DNA of 18,632 nucleotides, taken from contig CALLVF010000082.1 in assembly GCA_938010745.1 (NCBI GenBank), positions 1-18,632 on the forward strand, written 5' to 3'. The DNA is from an uncultured Patescibacteria group bacterium (lineage in GTDB: Bacteria > Patescibacteriota > Microgenomatia > UBA1406 > GWC2-37-13). Positions 1-7,051 of this stretch are shown here, in pieces. The position numbers and the translations under genes were made by a program. How positions within the stretch are numbered: the stretch's first letter is position 1; the number at the start of each line of letters is the position of its first letter. Under the pieces are notes generated by a model, which worked only from the letters and a program-made list of their open reading frames with translations, did not search any database and had not been told where the DNA came from.

Positions 1-67
1 AATGAAAATTTAGTTCAGTTATTTTTTTTATTTCTTTTTTAGTGTTTTCATTTTTTCTTAAAGACAT
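1..67 (-). CDS. Possible 5' end of a divergent gene, cut by the window edge
   Basis: Reading leftwards from an ATG at position 67 there are 22 codons without a stop, giving a hydrophilic, lysine-rich start (MSLRKNENTKKEIKKI...). A TACAAT hexamer lies 8 nt upstream of the ATG on that strand, with no convincing -35. The product is not recognisable. The open frame could be chance in such A+T-rich DNA. The only other content of positions 1-108 is a weak TAAAAT (94-99) that could serve as a -10 for the rightward gene at 109. Confidence 0.3.
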   Translation of the reverse strand, partial: MSLRKNENTKKEIKKITELNFH

Positions 68-108
68 ATACTTTAATTGTATCAGATTTTTAGTAAAATA
101 GAAAAGCG

Positions 109-1110
109 ATGAAAATCATTGAAATTTTAAAAAATGGTGGGCTTATTGTTTCTCCTTCTGATACTATTTATGGACTTTTAGTTGATGCAACGAGTGAATT
201 AGCAGTTAAAAAATTGATTGCTTTTAAAAACCGTCCTCCAGGCAAACCAATTTCTGTTTTTGTCTCAAGTTTTTCCATGATGAAAGATTATGTGGAAGTT
301 AGTGGGAAGCAGATGCAGATTTTAAAAGAAATCCTTCCCGGGCCTTTTACGGTAATTTTAAAATCAAAAGGCAGGGTATGTCCACTTCTTGAATCCGAGA
401 AAAAAACCCTTGGGATTAGGTTACCTAATTATCCGTTTATAGTTGAAATAGTGGAGAAATTTGGGAAGCCAATTACTGCCACCTCTGCCAATTTGTCAGG
501 AAGATCACCTCATTATCAAATAAAAACTCTTTTGAATCAACTGCCACAATCTAAAAAAAAATTAATTGACTATATTATTGATGCTGGTAAATTACCTCAC
601 AATAAACCTTCAACAGTAATTGATTTAACAGCGCCAAAGCTTAAAATTTTGCGAAAAGGAGATATTGTTTTTAAAGATGAAAAAACATTTTTTTCCAGTT
701 CACCCTCGCAAACTAAAAAAATTGGCGGATATTTGCTGCGTAAATTTATAAAGGAAAAAGAGAAGAAGCCTTTGGTTTTTATTATTGAGGGAGAATTGGG
801 AGTGGGAAAAACTGTTTTAGTAAAAGGAGCAGGGGAAGTTTTAGGAATTAAAAATATCATCTCTCCCAGTTTTGTTATTTATTACCAATACGACAATTTT
901 TATCATTTTGATCTTTATCAAATAGAGGAGAAAGAAGAATTTCATTATTTAAAAATAGAAAATTTATTAAAGCCCGGCAATATTTTATTTTTCGAATGGG
1001 GAGAAAAAATCGCAGAAGTTTATGAGATTATAAAAAATAAAGCAAAAATTGTTTTTATAAAAATGAAATATCTTAATGAGAAAGAAAGAGAGATTAAAAT
1101 TAGTTATTAG
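109..1110 (+). CDS. tsaC-tsaE: TsaC-TsaE fusion: threonylcarbamoyl-AMP synthase joined to the t6A ATPase
   Basis: Two enzymes of tRNA t6A37 synthesis in one 333-residue protein. Residues about 4-187 are a YrdC/Sua5-type TsaC domain, which makes threonylcarbamoyl-AMP from threonine, bicarbonate and ATP: SPSDTIYGL near the start, KNRPPGKPI (40-48), the ATSANLSG motif (124-131) and PSTVIDLT (167-174). After a short Ser-rich linker, residues about 205-333 are a TsaE P-loop ATPase: Walker A GELGVGKT (228-235), SPSF (252-255, family SPTF), HFDLYQIE (266-273) and EWGEK (296-300). TsaE normally works on the TsaB-TsaD complex, and tsaD follows 37 nt downstream, consistent with one pathway. No tsaB is seen here. 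The ATG at 109 gives a normal TsaC N-terminus. A weak TAAAAT at 94-99 would imply a very short leader. Confidence 0.93.
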   Translation: MKIIEILKNGGLIVSPSDTIYGLLVDATSELAVKKLIAFKNRPPGKPISVFVSSFSMMKDYVEVSGKQMQILKEILPGPFTVILKSKGRVCPLLESEKKTLGIRLPNYPFIVEIVEKFGKPITATSANLSGRSPHYQIKTLLNQLPQSKKKLIDYIIDAGKLPHNKPSTVIDLTAPKLKILRKGDIVFKDEKTFFSSSPSQTKKIGGYLLRKFIKEKEKKPLVFIIEGELGVGKTVLVKGAGEVLGIKNIISPSFVIYYQYDNFYHFDLYQIEEKEEFHYLKIENLLKPGNILFFEWGEKIAEVYEIIKNKAKIVFIKMKYLNEKEREIKISY

Positions 1111-1147
1111 TGCATATAAAACAACCTTGAGGGTTAAAAGATAAATT

Positions 1148-2200
1148 ATGAAAATTTTAGCTATTGATACCTCTTGTGATGAAACGGCAGCAGCAGTTAC
1201 TAAAGGACAAAGAGTGTTGGCAAATGTTATTTATTCGCAAATTTTAATTCATAAAAAGTGGGGCGGGGTTGTCCCTTCATTGGCGAAAAGAGCCCATGAG
1301 GAAAGAATAGATTTTGTGATTGAGGAAACCTTAAAAAAATCCAAAATCCAAGATCCAAGAACTAGTATTGATTATATTGCCGTTACTAACGGTCCAGGAT
1401 TGGCTGTGGCTTTGGAAGTAGGGATAAAAAAAGCTAAAGAGTTGGTAAAAAAATTTAATAAAAAATTAATTGTAGTTAATCATATGGAAGGTCATATTTA
1501 CTCCTGCTTTGTTCAAAATAGTAAAGGCAATCCAGAAATCAATTTTCAATTTCCATATTTAGCCCTTTTAGTCTCTGGTGGTCATACAGAGTTGGTGGTT
1601 TTCAAAAACCATTTAAGTTATCAAGTTTTAGGACAAACCATTGATGATGCCGCTGGTGAGGCTTTAGATAAAGCGGCTAAACTTTTAGGTTTAGGTTATC
1701 CAGGAGGGCCTGTTATTGAGAGATTGGCTTACCAAGTGGGCAATGCTGATTTTTATCACTTTCCACGGCCAATGATAAAATCAAAAGATCTAAATTTTTC
1801 TTTTTCAGGACTCAAGACTGCCTTTTATTATTTTCTTAAAAAAAATGGTTATTTAATTAAAAGTGGCGATGGCAATCAAAAGTTAAACATAGAAAAATTA
1901 GCTTCCTCATTTCAAGCGGCAGTTTTTGATACTTTAATTTTTAAAGTTGATAAAGCTATTAAAGAGATTGGGATTAAGAATTTAATAGTGGGAGGAGGAG
2001 TGGTTGCTAATCTTTTTCTTCGCCAAAGGATTCGTCAATTAATTAAAAAACATAATGGGTCAGTTTTATTTCCTCCCTTTAAATTTCTCGCTGGTGATAA
2101 TGCGGCAATGATTGGGGTGGTTGCTTACTTTAAAGCAAAAAAAGGACAGTTTGTTCAAGATTTAGATAAACTTGATCGTCTCCCTCGATTGAGTTTATAA
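1148..2200 (+). CDS. tsaD: tRNA N6-threonylcarbamoyltransferase TsaD (Kae1/YgjD family)
   Basis: TsaD transfers the threonylcarbamoyl group from the AMP intermediate to A37 of ANN-decoding tRNAs in the cytoplasm. The 350-residue length is normal for the family and the ASKHA fold motifs are all present: the opening AIDTSCDETA (5-14), metal-binding histidines 112 and 116 in NHMEGH, SGGHTEL (143-149), the SFSGLKTA segment (218-225), GGGVVAN (282-288) and GDNAAMIG (316-323). It lies directly behind the TsaC-TsaE fusion, which would supply its substrate and its ATPase partner. Residues 65-72 (KIQDPRT region) replace a shorter loop of the family and are encoded by a CCAAAATCCAAGATCC tract like the repeats elsewhere in the window. 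No strong ribosome binding site is visible. The gene ends 10 nt before the promoter of the suf run. Confidence 0.96.
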   Translation: MKILAIDTSCDETAAAVTKGQRVLANVIYSQILIHKKWGGVVPSLAKRAHEERIDFVIEETLKKSKIQDPRTSIDYIAVTNGPGLAVALEVGIKKAKELVKKFNKKLIVVNHMEGHIYSCFVQNSKGNPEINFQFPYLALLVSGGHTELVVFKNHLSYQVLGQTIDDAAGEALDKAAKLLGLGYPGGPVIERLAYQVGNADFYHFPRPMIKSKDLNFSFSGLKTAFYYFLKKNGYLIKSGDGNQKLNIEKLASSFQAAVFDTLIFKVDKAIKEIGIKNLIVGGGVVANLFLRQRIRQLIKKHNGSVLFPPFKFLAGDNAAMIGVVAYFKAKKGQFVQDLDKLDRLPRLSL

Positions 2201-2210
2201 AACCAACCTA

Positions 2211-2238
2211 TTGACTGTGGTTCAAATTCTGCTAAACT
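2211..2238 (+). promoter_or_regulatory. Promoter of the Rrf2-suf run, with possible operator
   Basis: TTGACT (2211-2216) and TAAACT (2233-2238) are spaced 16 nt, a fair sigma-70 type promoter, with the ATG of the regulator 20 nt after the -10. A small dyad, TTGA-N7-TCAA (2211-2225), covers the -35 and could be bound by the Rrf2 protein encoded just downstream. The promoter hexamers match reasonably; the operator role is inference. Confidence 0.5.
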
Positions 2239-2258
2239 ATTACCAAATAAGTAAAAGT

Positions 2259-2696
2259 ATGTTAACTATTACTAATCAATCAGATTACGGAATTCTTTTT
2301 ATTTCCTACCTACTTAATAAAAAAGATTATGTTCCTTTGTCAGAGATTGTTGAAAGCTTAAATCTTCCTTCTCGATTTTTGGCACGAATTGCCGCTAAAT
2401 TAGTTAAAAATAAAATTATTGTAAGTCGCGAGGGCAAGGTTGGAGGATATAAATTAACAAAAAAAATTGAGAAAATAACTCTTTATGATTATTTGAAAAT
2501 TTTTGAGGGCGATTTTCTTATTTTAAAATGTGTTGACAGAAAATATCAGTGTTTATGGGAAAAATCCTGTTTTCACAAAGATTTTTTCCGAAAGATAATT
2601 CGTGAAAATCTAATTAAGGCATTTTCTCAATACAAGTTAAAAGATGTTTTTAATACTTTAAAAAAAATAATCTATGCTATCGCTTACAAATCTTAA
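2259..2696 (+). CDS. Rrf2-family transcriptional regulator, likely Fe-S sensing (IscR-like)
   Basis: A 145-residue Rrf2 protein: an N-terminal winged helix-turn-helix (about residues 5-70, with LPSRFLARIAAKL as the recognition region and a GYKL wing at 63-66) followed by a dimer helix. Cys91, Cys98 and Cys104, with His106, closely match the spacing of the IscR [2Fe-2S] ligands (three Cys and a nearby His), so it probably binds an Fe-S cluster and reports cluster supply. The first gene of the suf run, it probably represses its own operon. I chose the ATG at 2259 because it gives the family-typical start MLTITNQSDYGI; the longer frame opening with TTG at 2211 would run through the promoter. It overlaps sufC by 23 nt. 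Confidence 0.9.
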   Translation: MLTITNQSDYGILFISYLLNKKDYVPLSEIVESLNLPSRFLARIAAKLVKNKIIVSREGKVGGYKLTKKIEKITLYDYLKIFEGDFLILKCVDRKYQCLWEKSCFHKDFFRKIIRENLIKAFSQYKLKDVFNTLKKIIYAIAYKS

Positions 2697-3387
2697 AGTT
2701 AAGGTAGGTGAAAAAGTAATTATTAATAATGTTAATTTTAATTTTGAGAAAGGAAAGGTTTATGCTTTGATGGGTCCTAATGGATCAGGAAAATCAACCT
2801 TAGCTTTGACAATAATGGGTCACCCCCAATATCAAATAGAGAATGGAAAAATTGAGATGGAAGGGGTTGAAATAAATAATTTATCAGCCGATAAAAGAGC
2901 ACAACTAGGTCTATTTTTATCTTTTCAAACACCAATTGCTGTTTCCGGTGTAAATGTTTTTCAATTGTTAAGACTGGCACTTTCTGGGAAAAAAGATCCT
3001 TTAGAAATAAAAAAAGAAATAGAAAAGTATGCTTCAGTCTTAAAGATTCCCAATGAGTTAATTAATCGATCTTTAAATGAAGGGGCTTCAGGAGGAGAAA
3101 AGAAAAAATTGGAGGTTTTGCAAGCAGCGGTTCTTGAGCCTAAATTTTTGATTTTTGATGAGGTTGATACCGGAGTTGATGTCGATGCGATGAAAGTTAT
3201 TGCTCAGTTTATAAAAAAACATAAAAAAGATAAAACTTATCTTTTAATTACTCACTATAATCGAATTTTAAGATACATTAAACCTGATAAAGTTCTGATA
3301 ATGATTGATGGAGAGATTGTTAAAGTCGGTGATTACAAGCTTGCTTATCAAATTGAAAAAAAAGGTTATGAAAAATTATGTATATAA
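2674..3387 (+). CDS. sufC: SufC, ATPase of the SUF Fe-S assembly complex
   Basis: A cytosolic ABC-type ATPase of 237 residues that binds SufB and SufD and drives shape changes during Fe-S cluster building. Visible motifs are Walker A GPNGSGKST (34-42), the Q-loop Gln85, the signature NEGASGGEKKK (135-145), Walker B FLIFDEVD (158-165) followed by the SufC-typical TGVDVDA, and the H-loop His194 in LLITHYNR. The SufC style of the Walker B region and the neighbouring sufB, sufD and sufS separate it from ordinary transporter ATPases; there is no membrane partner nearby. The start lies inside the end of the regulator gene and the stop lies inside sufB, pointing to translational coupling. Confidence 0.96.
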   Translation: MLSLTNLKVKVGEKVIINNVNFNFEKGKVYALMGPNGSGKSTLALTIMGHPQYQIENGKIEMEGVEINNLSADKRAQLGLFLSFQTPIAVSGVNVFQLLRLALSGKKDPLEIKKEIEKYASVLKIPNELINRSLNEGASGGEKKKLEVLQAAVLEPKFLIFDEVDTGVDVDAMKVIAQFIKKHKKDKTYLLITHYNRILRYIKPDKVLIMIDGEIVKVGDYKLAYQIEKKGYEKLCI

Positions 3388-4714
3388 AAGCGAAAAAGGA
3401 TTAAGTGAAAAAGTGATAAACAATATTTCCTCCCTTAAAGGAGAGCCGTTATGGATGAGAGAATTTAGACTTAAAAGCTATGCTATTTTTAAAAGAAAAC
3501 CTTTACCTGATTGGGGAACTGATTTATCAAAAGTTAATTTTGATGACATTTACTATTATATTAAACCCACTGAGAGACAGGTTTCCACTTGGAATGATTT
3601 GCCAAAGGAGATAAAGGAAACCTATGATAAAATTGGTATTCCTGAGGCTGAAAGAAAATTTCTAGCGGGGGTGTCTGCTCAATATGAAAGTGAAGTTGTT
3701 TATGAGAGTATTAAAAAAGAACTCCAAAGTCAGGGTGTAATTTTTTGTGATATGGATACAGCTTTGAGAAAATATGAGTCAATCTTCAAACAATATTTTT
3801 CCACCGTTGTGCCTGCGCATGATAATAAATTTGCTGCATTAAATTCAGCAGTTTGGTCAGGTGGATCATTTGTTTATGTCCCCAAAGGCGTAAAGGTAAA
3901 TTTACCTCTTCAGGCATATTTTCGAATTAATGCTGAGCAATTTGGTCAGTTTGAAAGAACTTTAATTATTGCCGAGGAAGACAGTTTTGTCCATTATGTG
4001 GAAGGCTGTACCGCTCCCATTTATTCAACCTCTTCTTTGCATGCTGCTGTTGTTGAAATTATTGTCAAAAAAAATGCTAGGGTTAGATATACAACCGTGC
4101 AAAACTGGAGTAAAAATGTTTACAATCTAGTTACAAAAAGAGCAAGAGTAGAGGAGGAAGCAGTTATGGAATGGGTGGATGGTAATTTAGGAAGCTCTGT
4201 GACAATGAAGTATCCTTCATGTTATTTGGTTGGAAGAAAGGCGAGGGGAGAAGTTTTGTCAATCGCCTTTGCCGGTCAAGGTCAACATCAAGACGCCGGG
4301 GCGAAGATGATTCATTTAGCTCCGGAAACTTCTTCTCGGATTATATCAAAGTCAATATCAAAAGATGGTGGAAGAACTTCTTATCGAGGATTGGTTCAGG
4401 TTGCGCCAGGAGCAAAAAATTGTTCAGTCTATGTTAGTTGTGATGCTTTAATAATTGATGAAGAATCTCGTTCAGATACTTATCCTGTAATGAAGATAAA
4501 AGAACAAGACGTTAATATTCAACATGAGGCAACAGTTGAAAAGTTGGGTGAGGAGAAATTATTTTATCTAACCAGTAGAGGAATTAAAAAAAGCGAAGCT
4601 GAGGGTTTATTGGTAAATGGTTTTATTGATCCAATTGCCAAAGAAATACCTTTAGAGTATGCAATTGAGCTAAACCGTTTAATTAATTTGGAAATGTCAG
4701 GAAGCGTTGGATAA
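3368..4714 (+). CDS. sufB: SufB, scaffold subunit of the SUF complex
   Basis: SufB is the core scaffold on which the SUF complex builds clusters. At 448 residues it is a little shorter than the E. coli protein but full length in plan: a helical N-terminus, the beta-helix core with VEGCTAP (211-217), NWSKNVYNL, and the C-terminal AEGLLVNGFI helix region that binds SufC. Cys358 in YVSCDALI matches the key acceptor cysteine of E. coli SufB (Cys405), and His386-Glu387 in QHEATV matches the conserved His-Glu pair. The ATG at 3368 is preferred over an upstream in-frame ATG at 3305 that lies deep in sufC; it gives a sensible N-terminus and has AAAGG just upstream. It overlaps sufC by 20 nt. An 82-nt gap separates it from sufD. 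Confidence 0.96.
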   Translation: MKNYVYKSEKGLSEKVINNISSLKGEPLWMREFRLKSYAIFKRKPLPDWGTDLSKVNFDDIYYYIKPTERQVSTWNDLPKEIKETYDKIGIPEAERKFLAGVSAQYESEVVYESIKKELQSQGVIFCDMDTALRKYESIFKQYFSTVVPAHDNKFAALNSAVWSGGSFVYVPKGVKVNLPLQAYFRINAEQFGQFERTLIIAEEDSFVHYVEGCTAPIYSTSSLHAAVVEIIVKKNARVRYTTVQNWSKNVYNLVTKRARVEEEAVMEWVDGNLGSSVTMKYPSCYLVGRKARGEVLSIAFAGQGQHQDAGAKMIHLAPETSSRIISKSISKDGGRTSYRGLVQVAPGAKNCSVYVSCDALIIDEESRSDTYPVMKIKEQDVNIQHEATVEKLGEEKLFYLTSRGIKKSEAEGLLVNGFIDPIAKEIPLEYAIELNRLINLEMSGSVG

Positions 4715-4719
4715 ATGAA

Positions 4720-4765
4720 AGTTAAAAATTAAAATTTAAAAATTTCAATTTAAAGTTTAAAATGT
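4720..4765. repeat. A+T-rich repeat tract between sufB and sufD
   Basis: The 82-nt gap between sufB and sufD holds runs of the type AAAATTTAAAAATTTCAATTTAAA, with several short self-complementary AAATTT units. It resembles the A+T-rich parts of the in-gene tracts elsewhere in the window, but without a G+C-rich hairpin. In DNA this A+T-rich the likeness may be partly compositional. Confidence 0.35.
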
Positions 4766-4796
4766 AGATAATTTTTGTTTTTTTATCTTTAAATTT

Positions 4797-5414
4797 ATGG
4801 CTGTTTTCATTGATCTTAATAAAAAAAATAATTCAACACTTATTTTTGATAAAGCCGGTGATTATGTGGTTTTCTTTTTTAATATTTCTGGTAAATATTC
4901 CTTTGTGATAGATTCGCCGATGGTTAATGTTGATATCTATGGACTTTTTGTTGGTAAAAAAAACGATCAGTTTTATTTGGAAACAGTTCAACTTCATCAA
5001 AAACCTTCATCTTCCTCCAATATTTTAATCAAAGGGGTTTTCTATGACTATGCCAAATTTAATTTTCAAGGTCTAATTAGAATAGAAAAAGAAGCGCAAA
5101 AAACTCATGCTTATCAAAAAAATCAAAATCTTTTGTTTTCTCCTTTTTGTTTTGTTGAGTCAAAACCATACCTTGAAATTTTAGCTAATGATGTGTTTTG
5201 CACCCATGCTTCAACCTCAGGAAAAATGAGTGAGCAACAAAAGTTTTATTTACTGACTCGTAAGTTAGATATAAAGCAGGCAGAATCTTTGCTTATTCAT
5301 GGTTTTGTTAATGAGATTTTTGATAAAATGAGAAAGCAAGTTGATATTAACTTTTTTAAGAAAACTTTCTTTGAGGTGCAAGATTTCTTGGGTCTCAATT
5401 TTTCATATGTTTAA
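4797..5414 (+). CDS. sufD: Short SufD-like subunit of the SUF complex
   Basis: A 205-residue protein whose C-terminal half matches SufD: SKPYLEILANDVFCTHASTSG (from residue 122), then SEQQKFYLLTRKLDIKQAESLLIHGF, the helix that docks on SufC. His137 in CTHAST corresponds to the functionally important His360 of E. coli SufD. The first 110 residues look like consecutive beta strands of the beta-helix. E. coli SufD is about twice as long, so the N-terminal helical region and part of the helix are missing; there is no sign of a frameshift and sufB ends cleanly upstream, so this seems a natural minimal form. The ATG at 4797 is the first in the frame after the A+T-rich gap. It shares 8 nt with sufS (ATGTTTAA). 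Alternative: a diverged second SufB/D-type subunit. Confidence 0.82.
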   Translation: MAVFIDLNKKNNSTLIFDKAGDYVVFFFNISGKYSFVIDSPMVNVDIYGLFVGKKNDQFYLETVQLHQKPSSSSNILIKGVFYDYAKFNFQGLIRIEKEAQKTHAYQKNQNLLFSPFCFVESKPYLEILANDVFCTHASTSGKMSEQQKFYLLTRKLDIKQAESLLIHGFVNEIFDKMRKQVDINFFKKTFFEVQDFLGLNFSYV

Positions 5415-6684
5415 CATAAGCAAGATTAAAAACGATTTTCCTATTTTTAAATACCATCGGCAGTTAACTTATCTTGATTCGGCAGCAATGTCTTTAAAGC
5501 CAAAGGTAGTAATAGAGGCAGAAGATAATTATTATAAAAAGTATTCCGCCAATATCCATCGAGGTATTTATAGATTGTCAGAAAAAGCAACCGAGGAATA
5601 CGAAAATGTAAGAAGAAAAATAGCCCAGTTTATAAACGCTGACAGTGAAAAAGAAATTGTTTTTGTTCGCAATACCACTGAGGCAATAAATTTAGTTGCA
5701 TACGCTTTGGGAAGGGTTAATTTGGAAAAAGGTGATGAGATTGTGACAACGATTATGGAACACCATTCAAACTTTGTCCCCTGGCAAGCATTAAGTAATG
5801 AGGTTGGCGCTATCTTTAAAGTGATTGATATTACCGATGATGGTTATCTAAATTTAGATGCTTACAAACCCAAAACCCAAAACCCAAAATCCAAAATTAC
5901 AACTAAAAATTTAAATTTTTTAGAGAGTATTATTACCAAAAAAACAAAAATACTAGCTTTAACTTATGTCTCCAATGTTTTAGGGACAATTAACCCGGTG
6001 AAAGAAATTATCGAGACGGCAAAGAAAATTAATCCAAGAATTATTACCGTTGTTGATGGTGCCCAGGCAATCCCTCATTACAAAATTCACGTTAAAGATT
6101 TGGGTTGTGATTTTTTAGCCTTTTCTGGACAAAAAATGTTAGGGCCAACAGGAGCTGGGGTTTTGTGGGGAAGAAAAGAGCTTCTTACCCAAATGTCTCC
6201 CTTTTTATTTGGTGGAGAAATGATTAGTGAGGTTTATCTTAATAGAACGATTTTTGCTCAAATTCCTCATAAATTTGAAGCGGGAACACCCCATATCGCC
6301 GGGGTGATTGGTTTAGGAGCAGCAGTTGATTATTTAACACAACTTGGGTTGGATAAAGTGAGAGATCATGAGAAAGATTTGACAGCTTATGCTTTATTAA
6401 AACTAGCTGAGCTTAAAGACGTTACAATTTATGGGCCAAAAGAAATTGACAGACGAGCTGGGGTAGTGACTTTTAATTTAAAAGGTGTTCATCCTCATGA
6501 TGTGGCTGCTGTCTTGGATGAGGAAAATGTTTGTCTTCGTTCTGGTCATCATTGCGCTATGCCACTTCATGAGCGTTTGGGAATAGATGCTTCCGTAAGA
6601 GCCTCTTTTTATCTTTACAATAGTAAAGAGGATGTTGATAAACTAATTAACGGGTTATTGAAAGTAAAAAAAATATTTAAATAA
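5407..6684 (+). CDS. sufS: SufS, group II cysteine desulfurase
   Basis: A PLP enzyme that takes sulfur from cysteine and hands it, as a persulfide, to SufU for cluster assembly. The 425-residue protein shows LDSAAMSLKP near the start, RNTTEAINLVA (88-98), EHHSN (118-122), VDGAQ (216-220), the PLP lysine Lys243 in AFSGQKMLGPTGAG, and the active-site Cys383 in LRSGHHCAMPL, the group II (SufS) signature. The ATG at 5407 gives a family-typical start; an ATG further upstream lies inside sufD. An insertion of about 18 residues (154-171, KPKTQNPKSKITTKNLNF) lies between LNLDAY and LESIITKKTKIL, where the family has only a short link, and coincides with a DNA repeat tract. The stop codon shares one base with the sufU start. 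Confidence 0.96.
   Translation: MFNISKIKNDFPIFKYHRQLTYLDSAAMSLKPKVVIEAEDNYYKKYSANIHRGIYRLSEKATEEYENVRRKIAQFINADSEKEIVFVRNTTEAINLVAYALGRVNLEKGDEIVTTIMEHHSNFVPWQALSNEVGAIFKVIDITDDGYLNLDAYKPKTQNPKSKITTKNLNFLESIITKKTKILALTYVSNVLGTINPVKEIIETAKKINPRIITVVDGAQAIPHYKIHVKDLGCDFLAFSGQKMLGPTGAGVLWGRKELLTQMSPFLFGGEMISEVYLNRTIFAQIPHKFEAGTPHIAGVIGLGAAVDYLTQLGLDKVRDHEKDLTAYALLKLAELKDVTIYGPKEIDRRAGVVTFNLKGVHPHDVAAVLDEENVCLRSGHHCAMPLHERLGIDASVRASFYLYNSKEDVDKLINGLLKVKKIFK
5866..5919 (+). repeat. In-frame repeat insertion inside sufS
   Basis: The segment begins with an imperfect tandem tract of AAACCC/AAAATCC units (AAACCCAAAACCCAAAACCC and onward) and ends in ACTAAAAATTTAAATTTTT, a self-complementary A+T stretch. 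It accounts for the 18 extra residues of SufS compared with the family, and its length, 54 nt, keeps the frame. Origin as an inserted repeat is inference. Confidence 0.6.
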
Positions 6685-7040
6685 TGTCAATATATCAGGA
6701 GATTATTCTTGAACACTATCGTCATCCAAAAAATTACGGAGAGATTAAAAATCCAACTAAAAAAATAAAACTTACTAATCCTTTATGTGGTGATAGAATT
6801 GAAATGATGATTAAATTAGTTGACAATATTATAGTTGAGATTAAATTTCAAGGTCAAGGTTGCGCTATTTCTCAAGCAGCATCATCTCTTCTAACAGATT
6901 ATGCAAAAGGCAAGTCAAAAGAAAAATTGAAAAAACTTGACCGAGAGTTTATGATTAAATTATTGGGAATAGACTTAGGACCCAATAGAATAAAATGTGC
7001 CCTATTACCACTTGAGGCATTAAAAAAATTATTAATTTAA
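6684..7040 (+). CDS. sufU: SufU, zinc-type sulfur-transfer partner of SufS
   Basis: A 118-residue IscU-fold protein. It keeps the three cysteines and the aspartate of the SufU site: Cys35 and Asp37 in NPLCGDRI, Cys60 in GQGCAISQAASS and Cys105 in RIKCALLPLE. The spacing between the second and third cysteine is long, as in SufU rather than IscU, and the partner gene just before it is sufS; both favour the SufU role of receiving the persulfide from SufS. The N-terminus YQEIILEHYRHPKNYG is family-typical. It is shorter than Bacillus SufU, mainly at the C-terminus. No SufE or SufA gene is present here. The start overlaps the sufS stop by one base, a sign of coupled translation. Confidence 0.93.
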   Translation: MSIYQEIILEHYRHPKNYGEIKNPTKKIKLTNPLCGDRIEMMIKLVDNIIVEIKFQGQGCAISQAASSLLTDYAKGKSKEKLKKLDREFMIKLLGIDLGPNRIKCALLPLEALKKLLI

Positions 7041-7051
7041 AAAATAATAGT

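Noticed and set aside
597..860. An 87-residue open frame on the minus strand opposite the TsaC-TsaE gene
   Set aside because: Its codons mirror the conserved TsaC and TsaE motifs on the other strand; no start signal or recognisable domain.
2211..2258. Longer start for the Rrf2 regulator at a TTG, adding 16 residues
   Set aside because: The TTG is part of the -35 hexamer TTGACT, and the added residues match nothing in the family; ATG at 2259 gives the usual Rrf2 start.
3305..3367. Longer start for SufB at an upstream ATG
   Set aside because: It would overlap sufC by over 80 nt and the added residues are just sufC read in another frame.
4219..4437. A 72-residue open frame on the plus strand inside sufB
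   Set aside because: It lies fully within a well-conserved gene in another frame, is Arg/Ser-rich and has no family likeness.
5866..5890. The AAACCC tandem tract as a CRISPR or telomere-like array
   Set aside because: Units are 6-7 nt, imperfect, lack spacers and lie inside a coding gene in frame.
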